Assembly (NCBI GenBank): GCA_965205155.1
Contig: OZ242033.1
Coordinates: 2,728,001 to 2,792,000, forward strand
Length of the DNA stretch: 64,000 nt
Source of the DNA: Aldehydirespirator sp965205155
GTDB lineage: Bacteria > Actinomycetota > Acidimicrobiia > Acidimicrobiales > Aldehydirespiratoraceae
Reading direction: 5' to 3'
Of the stretch, positions 49,274-58,067 are shown piece by piece (position 1 is the stretch's first letter; the number at the start of each line of letters is the position of its first letter). The position numbers and the translations under genes were made by a program. Below the pieces are notes generated by a model. That model made no database searches and was not told the origin of the DNA. It worked only from the letters and a program-made list of their open reading frames with translations.

Positions 49274-50433
49274 TCGTGGCGCTGCAGGAATCCCGGCGAT
49301 CGAACATCAGCCCGTTCTACGTGATGGAGGTGATGCGGGCCGCCGAGGAGCGCGAAGCAGCCGGAGGCGAGGTGCTGCACCTCGAGGTGGGCCAGCCGTC
49401 CACACCGGCACCCGCGGGCGTCATCGCCGCCGCTCAGGCCGCCCTGGAATCCGACGTGCTCGGCTATACCACTGCGGCGGGTCTGGAGACGTTGAGGCGG
49501 CGGATCTCCGAGCACTACCGGTCCTGGTACGGCACCGATGTCGATCCCGGCCGCATTGTCGTGACCTTCGGCGCGTCGGGCGCGTTCGTGCTCTCGTTCC
49601 TGGCCGCCTTCGACGCCGGTGACCGGGTCGTGGTGTCCACCCCCGGCTATCCCTGCTACCGCAACGCCCTGCAAGCCCTCAACGCCGAGGTCGTGACGTT
49701 GCCGACTTCGGCGGAGACCCGGTTCCAGCCCTCGCCGGACCTGCTGGAGGACCTGGTCCGCCGCACCGGCTCAGTCGACGGCCTGGTGTTGGCCTCCCCG
49801 TCCAACCCGTCGGGGACCATGCTCGACGGCCCCTCCCTCGCCGCCGTGTCGGACTGGTGCACAGCCCACGGGGTGCGCCTGGTGGCCGACGAGATCTACC
49901 ACGGCATCACCTTCGGCGACCCGGCCCCCACCGCGCTGAACCTCAATGCCGACGCGCTGGTAGTGAACAGCTTCTCGAAGTACTTCTCCATGACCGGCTG
50001 GCGCCTCGGCTGGGTGGTCGCCCCCGACGACCTGGTGGAACCGGTCCGCCGGCTGGCCCAGAACTTCTTCATCTCGGCACCCACGCTCTCGCAACTCGCA
50101 GCGGTGGCGGCCTTCGACTGCCACGAGGAGTTGCAGGCCAACGTGGCCCGCTACGCAGTCAGCCGGGCGGTGCTTCTCGACGGACTCCCCGCGGCCGGCA
50201 TCGACCGCCTCGCTCCCAGCGACGGAGCCTTCTACGTCTACGCGGCCGTCGACCACATAGCCGCGGACAGCCAAGCGCTGTGCAGCCGCTGGCTTGACGA
50301 GCTCGGGGTGGCGGTGACGCCCGGCGTCGACTTCGACCCGGCCGAGGGCCACCGCTACGCACGATTCTCCTACGCGGGCGCCACCGAGGACATGGCCGAG
50401 GCGATGCGCCGCCTCCAGCAGTGGGGCGGATAG
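49267..50433 (+). CDS. class I/II pyridoxal-phosphate aminotransferase
   Basis: A 388-residue fold-type I aminotransferase. LEVGQPSTPAP lies near residue 40, GASGAF (phosphate-binding turn) near 100, ASPSNPSG near 178, the PLP lysine in NSFSKYFSMTGWRLGW near 237-252, and RFSYAG near 360 for the substrate carboxylate. It belongs to the aspartate-aminotransferase-like group; the amino donor is not clear. The 207-bp space after it (50434-50640) has an AT-rich stretch near 50470-50515 but no gene I can support. Confidence 0.9.
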   Translation: MAVVALQESRRSNISPFYVMEVMRAAEEREAAGGEVLHLEVGQPSTPAPAGVIAAAQAALESDVLGYTTAAGLETLRRRISEHYRSWYGTDVDPGRIVVTFGASGAFVLSFLAAFDAGDRVVVSTPGYPCYRNALQALNAEVVTLPTSAETRFQPSPDLLEDLVRRTGSVDGLVLASPSNPSGTMLDGPSLAAVSDWCTAHGVRLVADEIYHGITFGDPAPTALNLNADALVVNSFSKYFSMTGWRLGWVVAPDDLVEPVRRLAQNFFISAPTLSQLAAVAAFDCHEELQANVARYAVSRAVLLDGLPAAGIDRLAPSDGAFYVYAAVDHIAADSQALCSRWLDELGVAVTPGVDFDPAEGHRYARFSYAGATEDMAEAMRRLQQWGG

Positions 50434-50640
50434 TCGAAGACCCCGCCTCGATCTCGGCCGTATGAGCCGGTCAGTAGACAATATCGTTGTGTATCAGTAT
50501 GCGAGATGTATGCTCACGGCTCGCCGGAGTCGGCCGTCCGGGAGCACTTGACCACTGAGCCAGACGGGCGGCTCCGGTTCGCCGGCGCCTACTGTAGCAC
50601 GGCTGGGCAACACTCCGTCAAGAATGCAGGAAAGACACCG

Positions 50641-51078
50641 TCAAGCGCCGAGTCTGGCTCTGGCGTCCGCGGAGCGTTGCAGAAGGTAGGCCGGCACGGG
50701 CACGCCGTTGACGACGGCATCTCCCGAGTCGCCGTCGGCCGCGCCCTCGTCGGCGGCCGGTCCGTCCGTCAGCCCTGCGGCCTCGGCCTCCGCTGCCGCC
50801 AGCGCGGCCAGTTCGGCTTCTACGGCCTCCCGGTCGCGGGCGACGAGGTAGCGCTCGTAGTCCCTGGTCCGGACTAGGTCCTCGTGGTCGATGTGGCCCA
50901 CCACCCGGCCGTCCACCAGCCTCACCCAGTAGCGATTCCAGGTGAATCCGTTGGCCATCGCCACCTTGCCCTCGGTTCCCTGCGCCACCCCGGGCAGCTC
51001 CGACACGAGCCGCACCTTCTCGCCCCGCTTGAGCGTGCGGGCCTGCAGTTGGGCCGTGGTGAACGTCTTGGGCGGCAT
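50641..51078 (-). CDS. conserved hypothetical protein with SH3-like N terminus
   Basis: A 145-residue protein. The first 75 residues look like a small beta-barrel (LKRGEKVRLVSELPGVAQG, WNRYWVRLVDGRVVGHIDH), followed by an Ala/Glu-rich helix and a short C-terminal motif with YLLQRS. I do not recognise a function. The ATG at 51078 has TACCGT 8 nt upstream and is probably leaderless. It is divergent from the amidohydrolase at 51103. Confidence 0.7.
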   Translation of the reverse strand: MPPKTFTTAQLQARTLKRGEKVRLVSELPGVAQGTEGKVAMANGFTWNRYWVRLVDGRVVGHIDHEDLVRTRDYERYLVARDREAVEAELAALAAAEAEAAGLTDGPAADEGAADGDSGDAVVNGVPVPAYLLQRSADARARLGA

Positions 51079-51086
51079 CGGTCCAC

Positions 51087-51096
51087 ACGGTAGCGT
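51087..51096. promoter_or_regulatory. overlapping divergent -10 elements (second leaderless pair)
   Basis: The decamer ACGGTAGCGT contains rightward TAGCGT (51091-51096, 6 nt before GTG 51103) and leftward TACCGT (51092-51087, 8 nt before ATG 51078), sharing TA. A -35 TTGGGC (51068-51073) gives a 17-bp spacer for the rightward promoter. The layout is the same as at 46096-46105. The intergenic region is 24 bp. Confidence 0.62.
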
Positions 51097-51102
51097 GACC
51101 CC

Positions 51103-52344
51103 GTGGCACCCGACGACCTATCCGGCGCCCGCGAGCACTCGCCCCCGCTGACCGCGGACGATCTCGGCTACCGGCCCTTCGACGCCGACAACCACTACTA
51201 CGAGGCCCTCGACGCGTTCACCCGCCACGTCGATCCCCGCATGCAGCCCCGGGTTGTGCAGTGGGTGGACATGGGCGGCCGCAGACACCACCTCGTCGGG
51301 GGCAGGCTGGCCCGGGCGGTGGCCAACCCGACCTGGAACCCCATCGCCAAGCCCGGGGCGCTGCGCGACTACTTCAAGGGGAACCCCGAGGGCCGGAACC
51401 CGGCCGAGATGCTGCGCGACCGGGAGCCGCTGCCCGATCACTACATGAGCCCGCGGGCCCGGCTGAGAGTGATGGACGCCCAGGGCCTGCAGGCGGTGTG
51501 GCTGTTCCCCACGCTCGGCGTCCTCTACGAGGAGTTGCTCCGTCGCGACGTAGAGGCCGCGGCGGCCATGATGCGGGGCTTCAACCAGTGGCTGTACGAG
51601 GACTGGGGCTACAACTACGAGGATCGGATATTCGGCGCGCCGTACATCGCGCTCGGCGACCCCGCCGCGGCCGGCGAGGAGTTGGACCGGGTGCTCGGAC
51701 TGGGGGCCCGCATCGTTGTGATGCGACCCGCGGCAGTAACCACCCGCACCGACCGGCTCTCGCCGTTCCACCCGACGTTCGACGGTGTGTGGCAGCGCAT
51801 CAACGACGCCGGCGTCACCGTGGTCATCCACGCCGGCGACTCGGGGTACTCGTCCCAGGGCTACGCCGACGACGAGTTCTCCTCGGCCGGGGTGGGGGCC
51901 GGTATGGCGGCAGGGCCGAACCTGCGGGCCTTCGCCATCGAGCGGGCCGCCCAGGACTGGCTCATGCAGTCGGTGTTCGAGAAGATCTACGACCGCTTCC
52001 CGAACCTGCGGGTGGCCTCGGTGGAGAACGGCTCCGACTACCTGGCGCCGATGTTCCGGAAGTTCTCCCAGATCGCCAAGAAGAACTACTGGTGGTTCGA
52101 CGACCACCCGATCGACACGTTCAAGGCCCACGTCTGGATCAACCCGTTCTGGGAGGACGATGTCAATGAGGTCACCGATCTCATGGGCGCCGACAGGGTG
52201 ATCTTCGGCTCGGACTGGCCCCACATCGAGGGGATGCCCGAGCCGCTCGACTACCTCGCCGAGCTCAAGGGCTTCTCCGACGCCGACCGCCGTGCCATCA
52301 TGCTCGACAACGTCGCCTACCTGAACGAACCGCGACCAACCTGA
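51103..52344 (+). CDS. amidohydrolase family 2 (ACMSD-like) metal hydrolase
   Basis: A 413-residue TIM-barrel protein of PF04909. The DADNHYYE motif near residue 27 stands for the DxHxH site, VIHAGDSG near 240 supplies a His and FGSDWPH near 367-373 the last Asp. Members decarboxylate or hydrolyse aromatic or alicyclic acids. It is the first gene of a four-gene rightward operon with an acyl-CoA dehydrogenase, enoyl-CoA hydratase and SDR, which points to side-chain or ring-cleavage catabolism of a CoA-linked compound. Confidence 0.88.
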   Translation: MAPDDLSGAREHSPPLTADDLGYRPFDADNHYYEALDAFTRHVDPRMQPRVVQWVDMGGRRHHLVGGRLARAVANPTWNPIAKPGALRDYFKGNPEGRNPAEMLRDREPLPDHYMSPRARLRVMDAQGLQAVWLFPTLGVLYEELLRRDVEAAAAMMRGFNQWLYEDWGYNYEDRIFGAPYIALGDPAAAGEELDRVLGLGARIVVMRPAAVTTRTDRLSPFHPTFDGVWQRINDAGVTVVIHAGDSGYSSQGYADDEFSSAGVGAGMAAGPNLRAFAIERAAQDWLMQSVFEKIYDRFPNLRVASVENGSDYLAPMFRKFSQIAKKNYWWFDDHPIDTFKAHVWINPFWEDDVNEVTDLMGADRVIFGSDWPHIEGMPEPLDYLAELKGFSDADRRAIMLDNVAYLNEPRPT

Positions 52345-52348
52345 GGCC

Positions 52349-53626
52349 ATGACCGATACGTCCGCCCGCTCCCCAGCCGAGATCGACGCCCAAACGCTGC
52401 GGGCCGAGGTTGAGGCCTTCTGCGACGAAAACTGGGACCCCGACCTGACGGTGGAGCAGTGGTGGCGCCTGCTGGCCGGGGCGGGCTACGCCCACCCGAT
52501 GCTGCCGGCTAGCGCGGGCGGGCTCGGCTACGGGCAGGATCAGGCCGCGCTGGTGTCGCTGGTGCTGGCCGAGCGCAACGTGCTAGGACCGCCCGGGGGA
52601 CTGGGCCGGATGCTGGCCGCGCCGACGATCGCCATCCACGGCACGCAGGAACAGATCGAACGGTTCGTGCCCGAGATCCTCGACGGCCGGGTGGGATGGT
52701 GCCAGCTCTTCAGCGAGCCCAACGCGGGGTCCGATCTGGCCAGCCTGCAGTGCCGGGCCGAGCGCGACGGCGACGAATGGGTGATCACCGGCCAGAAGGT
52801 GTGGACCTCCGGCGGCCAGGTCGCCGACAAGGGGATGCTGCTGGCCCGCACCGACCCCGAACTGCCGAAGCACGGCGGCATCTCATGGTTCGCGTTCGAC
52901 ATGGACCAGCCGGGGGTGGACGTGCGTCCCCTCACCGAGATGACCGGCCGGGCCCTGTTCAACGAGGTGTTCATCGACGAGGCCCGGGTGGCCGACAGCG
53001 CCCTGATCGGCGGGCTCAACAACGGCTGGAGGGTGGGCAACACCACGCTGATGGTGGAGCGGGCATCGCTGGGGTCCTCGGGTCGCAAGCCGCCCGAGGC
53101 CTTTCCGGGCCCCAAGGGGGGCGCACTGCACCTGCGGGCCGGGGAATTCGTCCGCCAGACAGGAGCGTCGTCGATGTCGGGCGTACCGCCGCTCGGCATC
53201 GACATGTGGTGGTGGCTCGTCGACCTGGCTCGCAAGAACGGCACCGTCACCAGCAGGGTGCTGCGCGACGACCTGATGCGCCTGTACGGGCTCATCGAGA
53301 TCAACCGGCTGTCGATCCAGCGGGCCAAGGCCGGGGCGAGCAGCGCGGCCACGCCCAACATCGCCAAGCTCACCATGAGCGAACTGAACCGGTCGTTCCG
53401 CGACATCGGCCTGCGGATCATCGGCGCCGACGGGATGCTCATGGGCGACTCCGACAGCCAGACCGGAGGTCATATCGGCGAAGTGGCCCTGTTCTCGCCC
53501 GCGCCGTCGATCTACGGCGGCACCGACCAGGTGCAGCGGAACATCATCGGCGAGCGGGTGCTCGGGCTGCCCAGGGAGCCCGGACCGCCGCGGGATGCTC
53601 CCTTCAGCGAACTGCCCAAGAACTAG
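52349..53626 (+). CDS. acyl-CoA dehydrogenase (FadE-like)
   Basis: A 425-residue FAD acyl-CoA dehydrogenase. The FAD/substrate motif QLFSEPNAGSDLASL lies near residues 120-134, GQKVWTSGG near 147, and the C-terminal YGGTDQVQRNIIGERVLGLP near 389-408. The catalytic Glu of classical short/medium-chain enzymes sits in YEGT; here the residue is Gly, so the base must lie elsewhere, as in some actinobacterial FadE proteins. It is 4 bp after the amidohydrolase. Confidence 0.92.
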   Translation: MTDTSARSPAEIDAQTLRAEVEAFCDENWDPDLTVEQWWRLLAGAGYAHPMLPASAGGLGYGQDQAALVSLVLAERNVLGPPGGLGRMLAAPTIAIHGTQEQIERFVPEILDGRVGWCQLFSEPNAGSDLASLQCRAERDGDEWVITGQKVWTSGGQVADKGMLLARTDPELPKHGGISWFAFDMDQPGVDVRPLTEMTGRALFNEVFIDEARVADSALIGGLNNGWRVGNTTLMVERASLGSSGRKPPEAFPGPKGGALHLRAGEFVRQTGASSMSGVPPLGIDMWWWLVDLARKNGTVTSRVLRDDLMRLYGLIEINRLSIQRAKAGASSAATPNIAKLTMSELNRSFRDIGLRIIGADGMLMGDSDSQTGGHIGEVALFSPAPSIYGGTDQVQRNIIGERVLGLPREPGPPRDAPFSELPKN

Positions 53627-53636
53627 TGAGGGCCTC

Positions 53637-54413
53637 GTGACCGACAGGGTGCGCCTCGACATCGACGGCGCCGTCGCCACCATCACCAACAACAACCCGG
53701 ACAAGCACAACGCCTTCGACGACGAGATGGACGTCCGGCTCTTCGAGATCCTCGAGGAGCTGTCCCACCGACCGGAGATCCGAGCGGTGGTCTGGAGGGG
53801 AGAGGGCCGCAGCTGGTCCTCCGGCCGCGACGTGTCCGCCATCGGCAACGTGACCGGCATCACCCACCACGAGCTGATGGTGCGGGGCCACAAGGGCATC
53901 CAGCGGCTGTGGGAGCTGGAGGCTCCCGTGATCGTGGCCATCCAGGGATGGGCCATGGGCGGGTCGTTCCAGCGGGCCCTGCTGTGCGACATCCGCGTCG
54001 CGGCCGACAACGCCCGGTTCAGGCTGCCCGAGGTCGGCCACGGTGTGATCCCCGACACCGGAGGCGTGAGCGTGCTGTACGAGATGTGCGGCCACGGGCT
54101 GGTCAGCGACATGGTGCTCACCGGGCGCACGCTGAGCGCGGACGAGGCATTGGCCCACGGCATCGTGTCGCGGGTGGTGGCCCCCCACGACCTGGACTCC
54201 GAGGCCTTCGCCATGGCCGAGGCGATCGCGGCTGCGCCCGCAGTCACGGTGAAGCTGGTCCGCAGGGTCATCTCGCAGCTGGCCCGGCCCCAGCAGCGGG
54301 CCTCCATGGCCGACGAGTTGATCTACCAGACGTTCCTCAACCGCAGCGACGACTTCGCCGAGATGAGGGAGGCCCGCTCCGAGGGCCGGACCCCTCGCTA
54401 CACCGGGAGCTGA
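53637..54413 (+). CDS. enoyl-CoA hydratase/isomerase family protein
   Basis: A 258-residue crotonase with WSSGRDVSAIG near residue 61 (oxyanion loop) and GWAMGGSFQRALLCDIRVA near 103. GAGG precedes GTG 53637. It hydrates or rearranges the product of the upstream acyl-CoA dehydrogenase. It ends 7 bp before the SDR gene. Confidence 0.9.
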   Translation: MTDRVRLDIDGAVATITNNNPDKHNAFDDEMDVRLFEILEELSHRPEIRAVVWRGEGRSWSSGRDVSAIGNVTGITHHELMVRGHKGIQRLWELEAPVIVAIQGWAMGGSFQRALLCDIRVAADNARFRLPEVGHGVIPDTGGVSVLYEMCGHGLVSDMVLTGRTLSADEALAHGIVSRVVAPHDLDSEAFAMAEAIAAAPAVTVKLVRRVISQLARPQQRASMADELIYQTFLNRSDDFAEMREARSEGRTPRYTGS

Positions 54414-54420
54414 CCCGGCC

Positions 54421-55296
54421 GTGCATCCCGGTCTTCCCTCCCCTCCACCGGCGGGGGAGACCGCGCTGCGCCCGGGAACCTTCGACGGCCAGACCGTGCT
54501 GGTCACCGGGGGCGGGACCGGCCTGGGCAAGGCCATCGCCTCCGAGTTCGCCCGGCTGGGAGCGGCCATCGTGATCGCCAGCCGCTCCTCCGAGCACCTG
54601 GAGGCGGGACGAGCCGCCATGGAGAACCTCGGTGCTGAGGTGGCCACCGCAGTGTGCGACATCCGCGATCCCGAATCGGTGGCGGCCGCCTTCGACGCGG
54701 CCGAGGCCGCCTTCGAACTGCCCGGCGTCCTGGTCAACAACGCGGCGGCCAACTTCCCCGTGCCGGCCGAGGACATGTCGCCCAACGCCTGGCGCGCGGT
54801 GGTGGACATCACGCTCAACGGCACCTTCAACTGCATCCGGGAGATGGGGCGCCGCCATCTGGCCGCGGGCACACCCGGGTCGGTGATCAACATCGGCGCC
54901 TCCTATGCCTGGACAGGGGGCCCCGGCTTCGCCCACTCGGCCGCGGCCAAGGCCGGGGTCAAGAGCCTCACCGAGTCGCTGGCGGTGGAGTGGGGCCCCT
55001 ACGGCATCCAGGTGAACTGCCTGGTGCCCGGCCTGTTCCCCCACGAGGACATGACCAGCGACATCCGCTCGAGCCTGGATCGCACCGGCGAGAAGGACCT
55101 CTGCCAGCCCGCTCTGCGGGTGGGGCAGCGCCAGGAACTGGGCTGGGCCGCCACCTTCCTGGCGTCGCCCTACGGACGGTTCATCTCGGGCCACACCCTG
55201 GTGGTGGACGGGGCCAACTGGCAGCGGCGCTCGATGACCAATCCCCAGGTGGTCACCGTGCGCGACCAGATGGGCCGCGGCCCGTTCCAACCCTGA
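54421..55296 (+). CDS. short-chain dehydrogenase (2,4-dienoyl-CoA reductase-like)
   Basis: A 291-residue SDR. TGGGTGLGK lies near residues 29-37, NNAAANFPVP near 103 and GASYAWTGGPGFAHSAAAKAG near 159. The NNAAANF block and the variant active site, without the usual YxxxK Tyr (FAHSAAAKAG), are typical of 2,4-dienoyl-CoA reductases. It begins with GTG 54421 and is the last gene of the operon. It would reduce a dienoyl- or hydroxyacyl-CoA. Confidence 0.88.
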   Translation: MHPGLPSPPPAGETALRPGTFDGQTVLVTGGGTGLGKAIASEFARLGAAIVIASRSSEHLEAGRAAMENLGAEVATAVCDIRDPESVAAAFDAAEAAFELPGVLVNNAAANFPVPAEDMSPNAWRAVVDITLNGTFNCIREMGRRHLAAGTPGSVINIGASYAWTGGPGFAHSAAAKAGVKSLTESLAVEWGPYGIQVNCLVPGLFPHEDMTSDIRSSLDRTGEKDLCQPALRVGQRQELGWAATFLASPYGRFISGHTLVVDGANWQRRSMTNPQVVTVRDQMGRGPFQP

Positions 55297-55403
55297 TGTC
55301 GTAGCAACTACTATCACACGTTCGGACGCGGTACGGCGCGTAGCATTCGCCCTCGTTGCCGGCGCCGGAGTGCGGCGGTCGATCGAAGATGGAGGTCTTG
55401 ATC

Positions 55404-57899
55404 ATGCACCCGTTCCCAATGCTCAATCGTGTGCGAGTGCCGGTGATGTCGGGGGCAGTCATCGCCCTGATCGCCACTGCGCTCGCTCTGGTGGGGCCGA
55501 ACTCGGCTCTGGGCCAGGACGCGGTGGACTGCGAGGTGACAGACCTCGGCACGCTGGGCTCCGAAGCCGGCAGCGTGCTGGAGGCGGAGGGACGCTGGAC
55601 GACCGAGGACTGCGATTCCCGCTTCCGATCCGGCAGCGACGCCCATACCTACCGGTTCCAGCTCGAAGAGGCAGGACGGGTAAGGATCGGCCTCACGTCT
55701 GCTGAGGCCGACTCCTACCTCTACCTGCTCGCCGAGGACGGCAGCCGCATCACCGACAACGACGACAACGGGGCCCGGCTCGACTCCCGCGTCGAGCGCG
55801 ACCTCGAGCCCGGCACCTACCTGGTCGAGGCCACCACCGTCGGGGGCCGCAGCCGGGGCCCGGCCGACTTCAAGCTCACCGTGAGCCGTGTTGATGGCTG
55901 CGACATCGTGGATCTCGGCAGTCTGGAACCGGGCATCGACCTGGCCGCAACGGGAACCTGGTCGCTCGAGACGTGCGGCTCGCGCTTCGTGTCGGTGCAC
56001 CCCGCCCACACCTACTCGTTCAACCTGGCCGAGGCCGCCCGGGTGCGCATCGACCTCGTGTCCGCGAGCGGCGACCCTGTCCTGTCGCTGGCGTCACTGG
56101 AGCAGGGCATCGTCGGCGCCGACGACGACGGCGGCGAGCGCCGCAACTCCCGCATCGAGCAGTACCTGCCGGCCGGCCTCTACTTCATCGAGGCGACCAC
56201 CTACTACGCGCGCGACCTCCAGCCGCTCCAGGCCGACTTCACCCTCACCGTCCACCGCGTGGACGAGGCGGCCCGCCAGCAGCGCGCCCAGATAAAGATC
56301 GAGGCGGTCCACACTCCCGCGGTGGTCGTGGAGGGCGATCCGTTTCCCGTCCACTACCGGGTCGGCAACGTCGGCGGAGGCGAAGTTCCCGATGACGGCA
56401 GCCACGCCCGGCTCTGGGTCGTCGGGCCCGGAGTAGTCGAGCGGCTCGTCGGCCTCTCGGGAATCTGGGACGCCGGCGTGGCCTACCACACCGGAGACGC
56501 GGTCGCGATCTCATCGAGCACCGAGATCGACGACATAACGCCCTTCGAGGCCACGTTCAGCCGGCATGGCCCCACCTGGATCTTCGTCGGCAGCGTGACG
56601 GACGACGCCGACGGCAACGAGATCGGATTCCACGGCCTCTGGCACAACCTGATGGTGCTGAGCGGACCGACCTTCGATCCCGTCGATGTCGACGTCGACG
56701 GAGCGGTCTACACGGTGTCGGCATCCGCCGATGCCGACGGCGAGGTTACGACCAGCGTGAGCTCCGCCTCCGACCTGGATGGCGAGATAGACCGGGTTGA
56801 TCGAGCCAGGGCGGTCTACACGGCGGGCGTGCACACCCAGCTGCTGGACGGCATCTTCGAACGATCGGCGATCGCAGATCTGTCCAGCACGGCCGAGCCG
56901 GACGCGGCCACCGTTCCGGACCCGTCGTCGAAGACCCTGCTCACGGCGGTGGGCGAGCGGTTCGCAAGTGCCCACGGTGTGGCCGACATGCGGAGGGCTC
57001 TCGCTCGCGGCGAGGCGATCAACCCCGTCACCGTCGAGGAGTCAGTGCTGAGCGTGTCTCGAACGGCGCAGTCGCAGTACGCCTCGATGGCCGCCTCCTG
57101 GACCTCGCTCCTCGAGCGGGTCGGCGCTGGCGAGCCATTGTCGTTCGACGAGGCGTTCGCGCTTCACTCCGACCTCGTCTACGCGGAGCGCCTCATCTCT
57201 CCGGCGGTGTCCGCCGGTGAGATCGTGGCCGCAGCCCGAACCGCCGATCGAGGCTGGGACGATCCGGCGGTCCGCAAGATGATGACCGACCATGAGAGCT
57301 GCGAGCCTGAACCGGAGGCGCTGCGGGGCGCCCTCGAGGAGGCCGGGGTAGCGAACATCCGCGATCTGCTGACGCTCGACGCGGAAATGCGAGTAGTTCG
57401 CCCCGTCCACGGCCTGGCAATCGACGCGGCACTCTGTGCGGCCACCGACGCCGACCGGGACAACACCCGATTCCTGCGGCGCCTCTCGATCGGCAACAGC
57501 TCGGAGCTTCGCAGGCTGCTCAGGCCCGAGGCGACCACCGCGCCGGCGCCCGAGTTGCACCAGCTGCGGATCCTCGCCCGGATTGGTGAGGACGGACGCA
57601 TCGAACACGGCGTGGAGTTGGCCGGCGGCCGGCGAATCCTGCCATCGCCGCGGTACCTGCTCGCCGACTCCCCCACAGGAACGTGGCAGCTCAGCGGGGA
57701 GGTCAGAGCGTGGCCGCACACGATCGGGAGGATCCGCTCCCGGCACCTGGCCGACGGCCGCGTCGAGATGGGATTCATCAGCGCGGACGGGCGCGAGATC
57801 ACACCCGACATCGCCTACCTGCCGGTTGGCGCTCCAACGGGAGTCTGGTTCCGCAGCAGCGAGATCACCGTGCCGGCTACCGCCCTGATGGGACGGTGA
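55404..57899 (+). CDS. large secreted protein with paired PPC-like domains (copy 1)
   Basis: An 831-residue protein. GGAGG 8 nt upstream fixes the ATG at 55404. A signal peptide (VIALIATALALVGPNSALGQ) is followed by two prepeptidase-C-terminal-like beta domains at about residues 35-140 and 150-270, each with two Cys likely paired. A CARDB/immunoglobulin-like segment follows (GDPFPVHYRVGNVGGGEVPD). Then a helical region with Cys residues precedes a C-terminal duplication in which LxxxSPTGTWxLSGEV is echoed by LPVGAPTGVWFRSSEI. No catalytic motif is recognised. It is a paralogue of the next gene. Surface adhesion or complex assembly is a guess. Confidence 0.8.
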   Translation: MHPFPMLNRVRVPVMSGAVIALIATALALVGPNSALGQDAVDCEVTDLGTLGSEAGSVLEAEGRWTTEDCDSRFRSGSDAHTYRFQLEEAGRVRIGLTSAEADSYLYLLAEDGSRITDNDDNGARLDSRVERDLEPGTYLVEATTVGGRSRGPADFKLTVSRVDGCDIVDLGSLEPGIDLAATGTWSLETCGSRFVSVHPAHTYSFNLAEAARVRIDLVSASGDPVLSLASLEQGIVGADDDGGERRNSRIEQYLPAGLYFIEATTYYARDLQPLQADFTLTVHRVDEAARQQRAQIKIEAVHTPAVVVEGDPFPVHYRVGNVGGGEVPDDGSHARLWVVGPGVVERLVGLSGIWDAGVAYHTGDAVAISSSTEIDDITPFEATFSRHGPTWIFVGSVTDDADGNEIGFHGLWHNLMVLSGPTFDPVDVDVDGAVYTVSASADADGEVTTSVSSASDLDGEIDRVDRARAVYTAGVHTQLLDGIFERSAIADLSSTAEPDAATVPDPSSKTLLTAVGERFASAHGVADMRRALARGEAINPVTVEESVLSVSRTAQSQYASMAASWTSLLERVGAGEPLSFDEAFALHSDLVYAERLISPAVSAGEIVAAARTADRGWDDPAVRKMMTDHESCEPEPEALRGALEEAGVANIRDLLTLDAEMRVVRPVHGLAIDAALCAATDADRDNTRFLRRLSIGNSSELRRLLRPEATTAPAPELHQLRILARIGEDGRIEHGVELAGGRRILPSPRYLLADSPTGTWQLSGEVRAWPHTIGRIRSRHLADGRVEMGFISADGREITPDIAYLPVGAPTGVWFRSSEITVPATALMGR

Positions 57900-58067
57900 C
57901 GCTTAGGGGGCGATGCGTACCGCGTCCTCCCGTCCCGAAGCATGCCACCATCCGGCCCGGCCGGAGAACCGTCAGCTAGAGTCACGCCGCTCATTCCGGA
58001 AGTGAAGCAGTTGCATTATCAGTAGGAGCCTCTCTACCACGAGGGGTCCGAGCAAAGGGAGATCGGG

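Noticed and set aside
50434..50640. Possible small gene or remnant in the AT-rich gap after the aminotransferase
   Set aside because: The only open frame (from 50506) runs antisense through the hypothetical gene at 50641 and shows no motif or ribosome-binding site.
57953..57965. Short hairpin CCGGC-CCG-GCCGG after the first secreted protein, as a terminator
   Set aside because: A 5-bp stem without a T-tract is expected by chance at this GC content.
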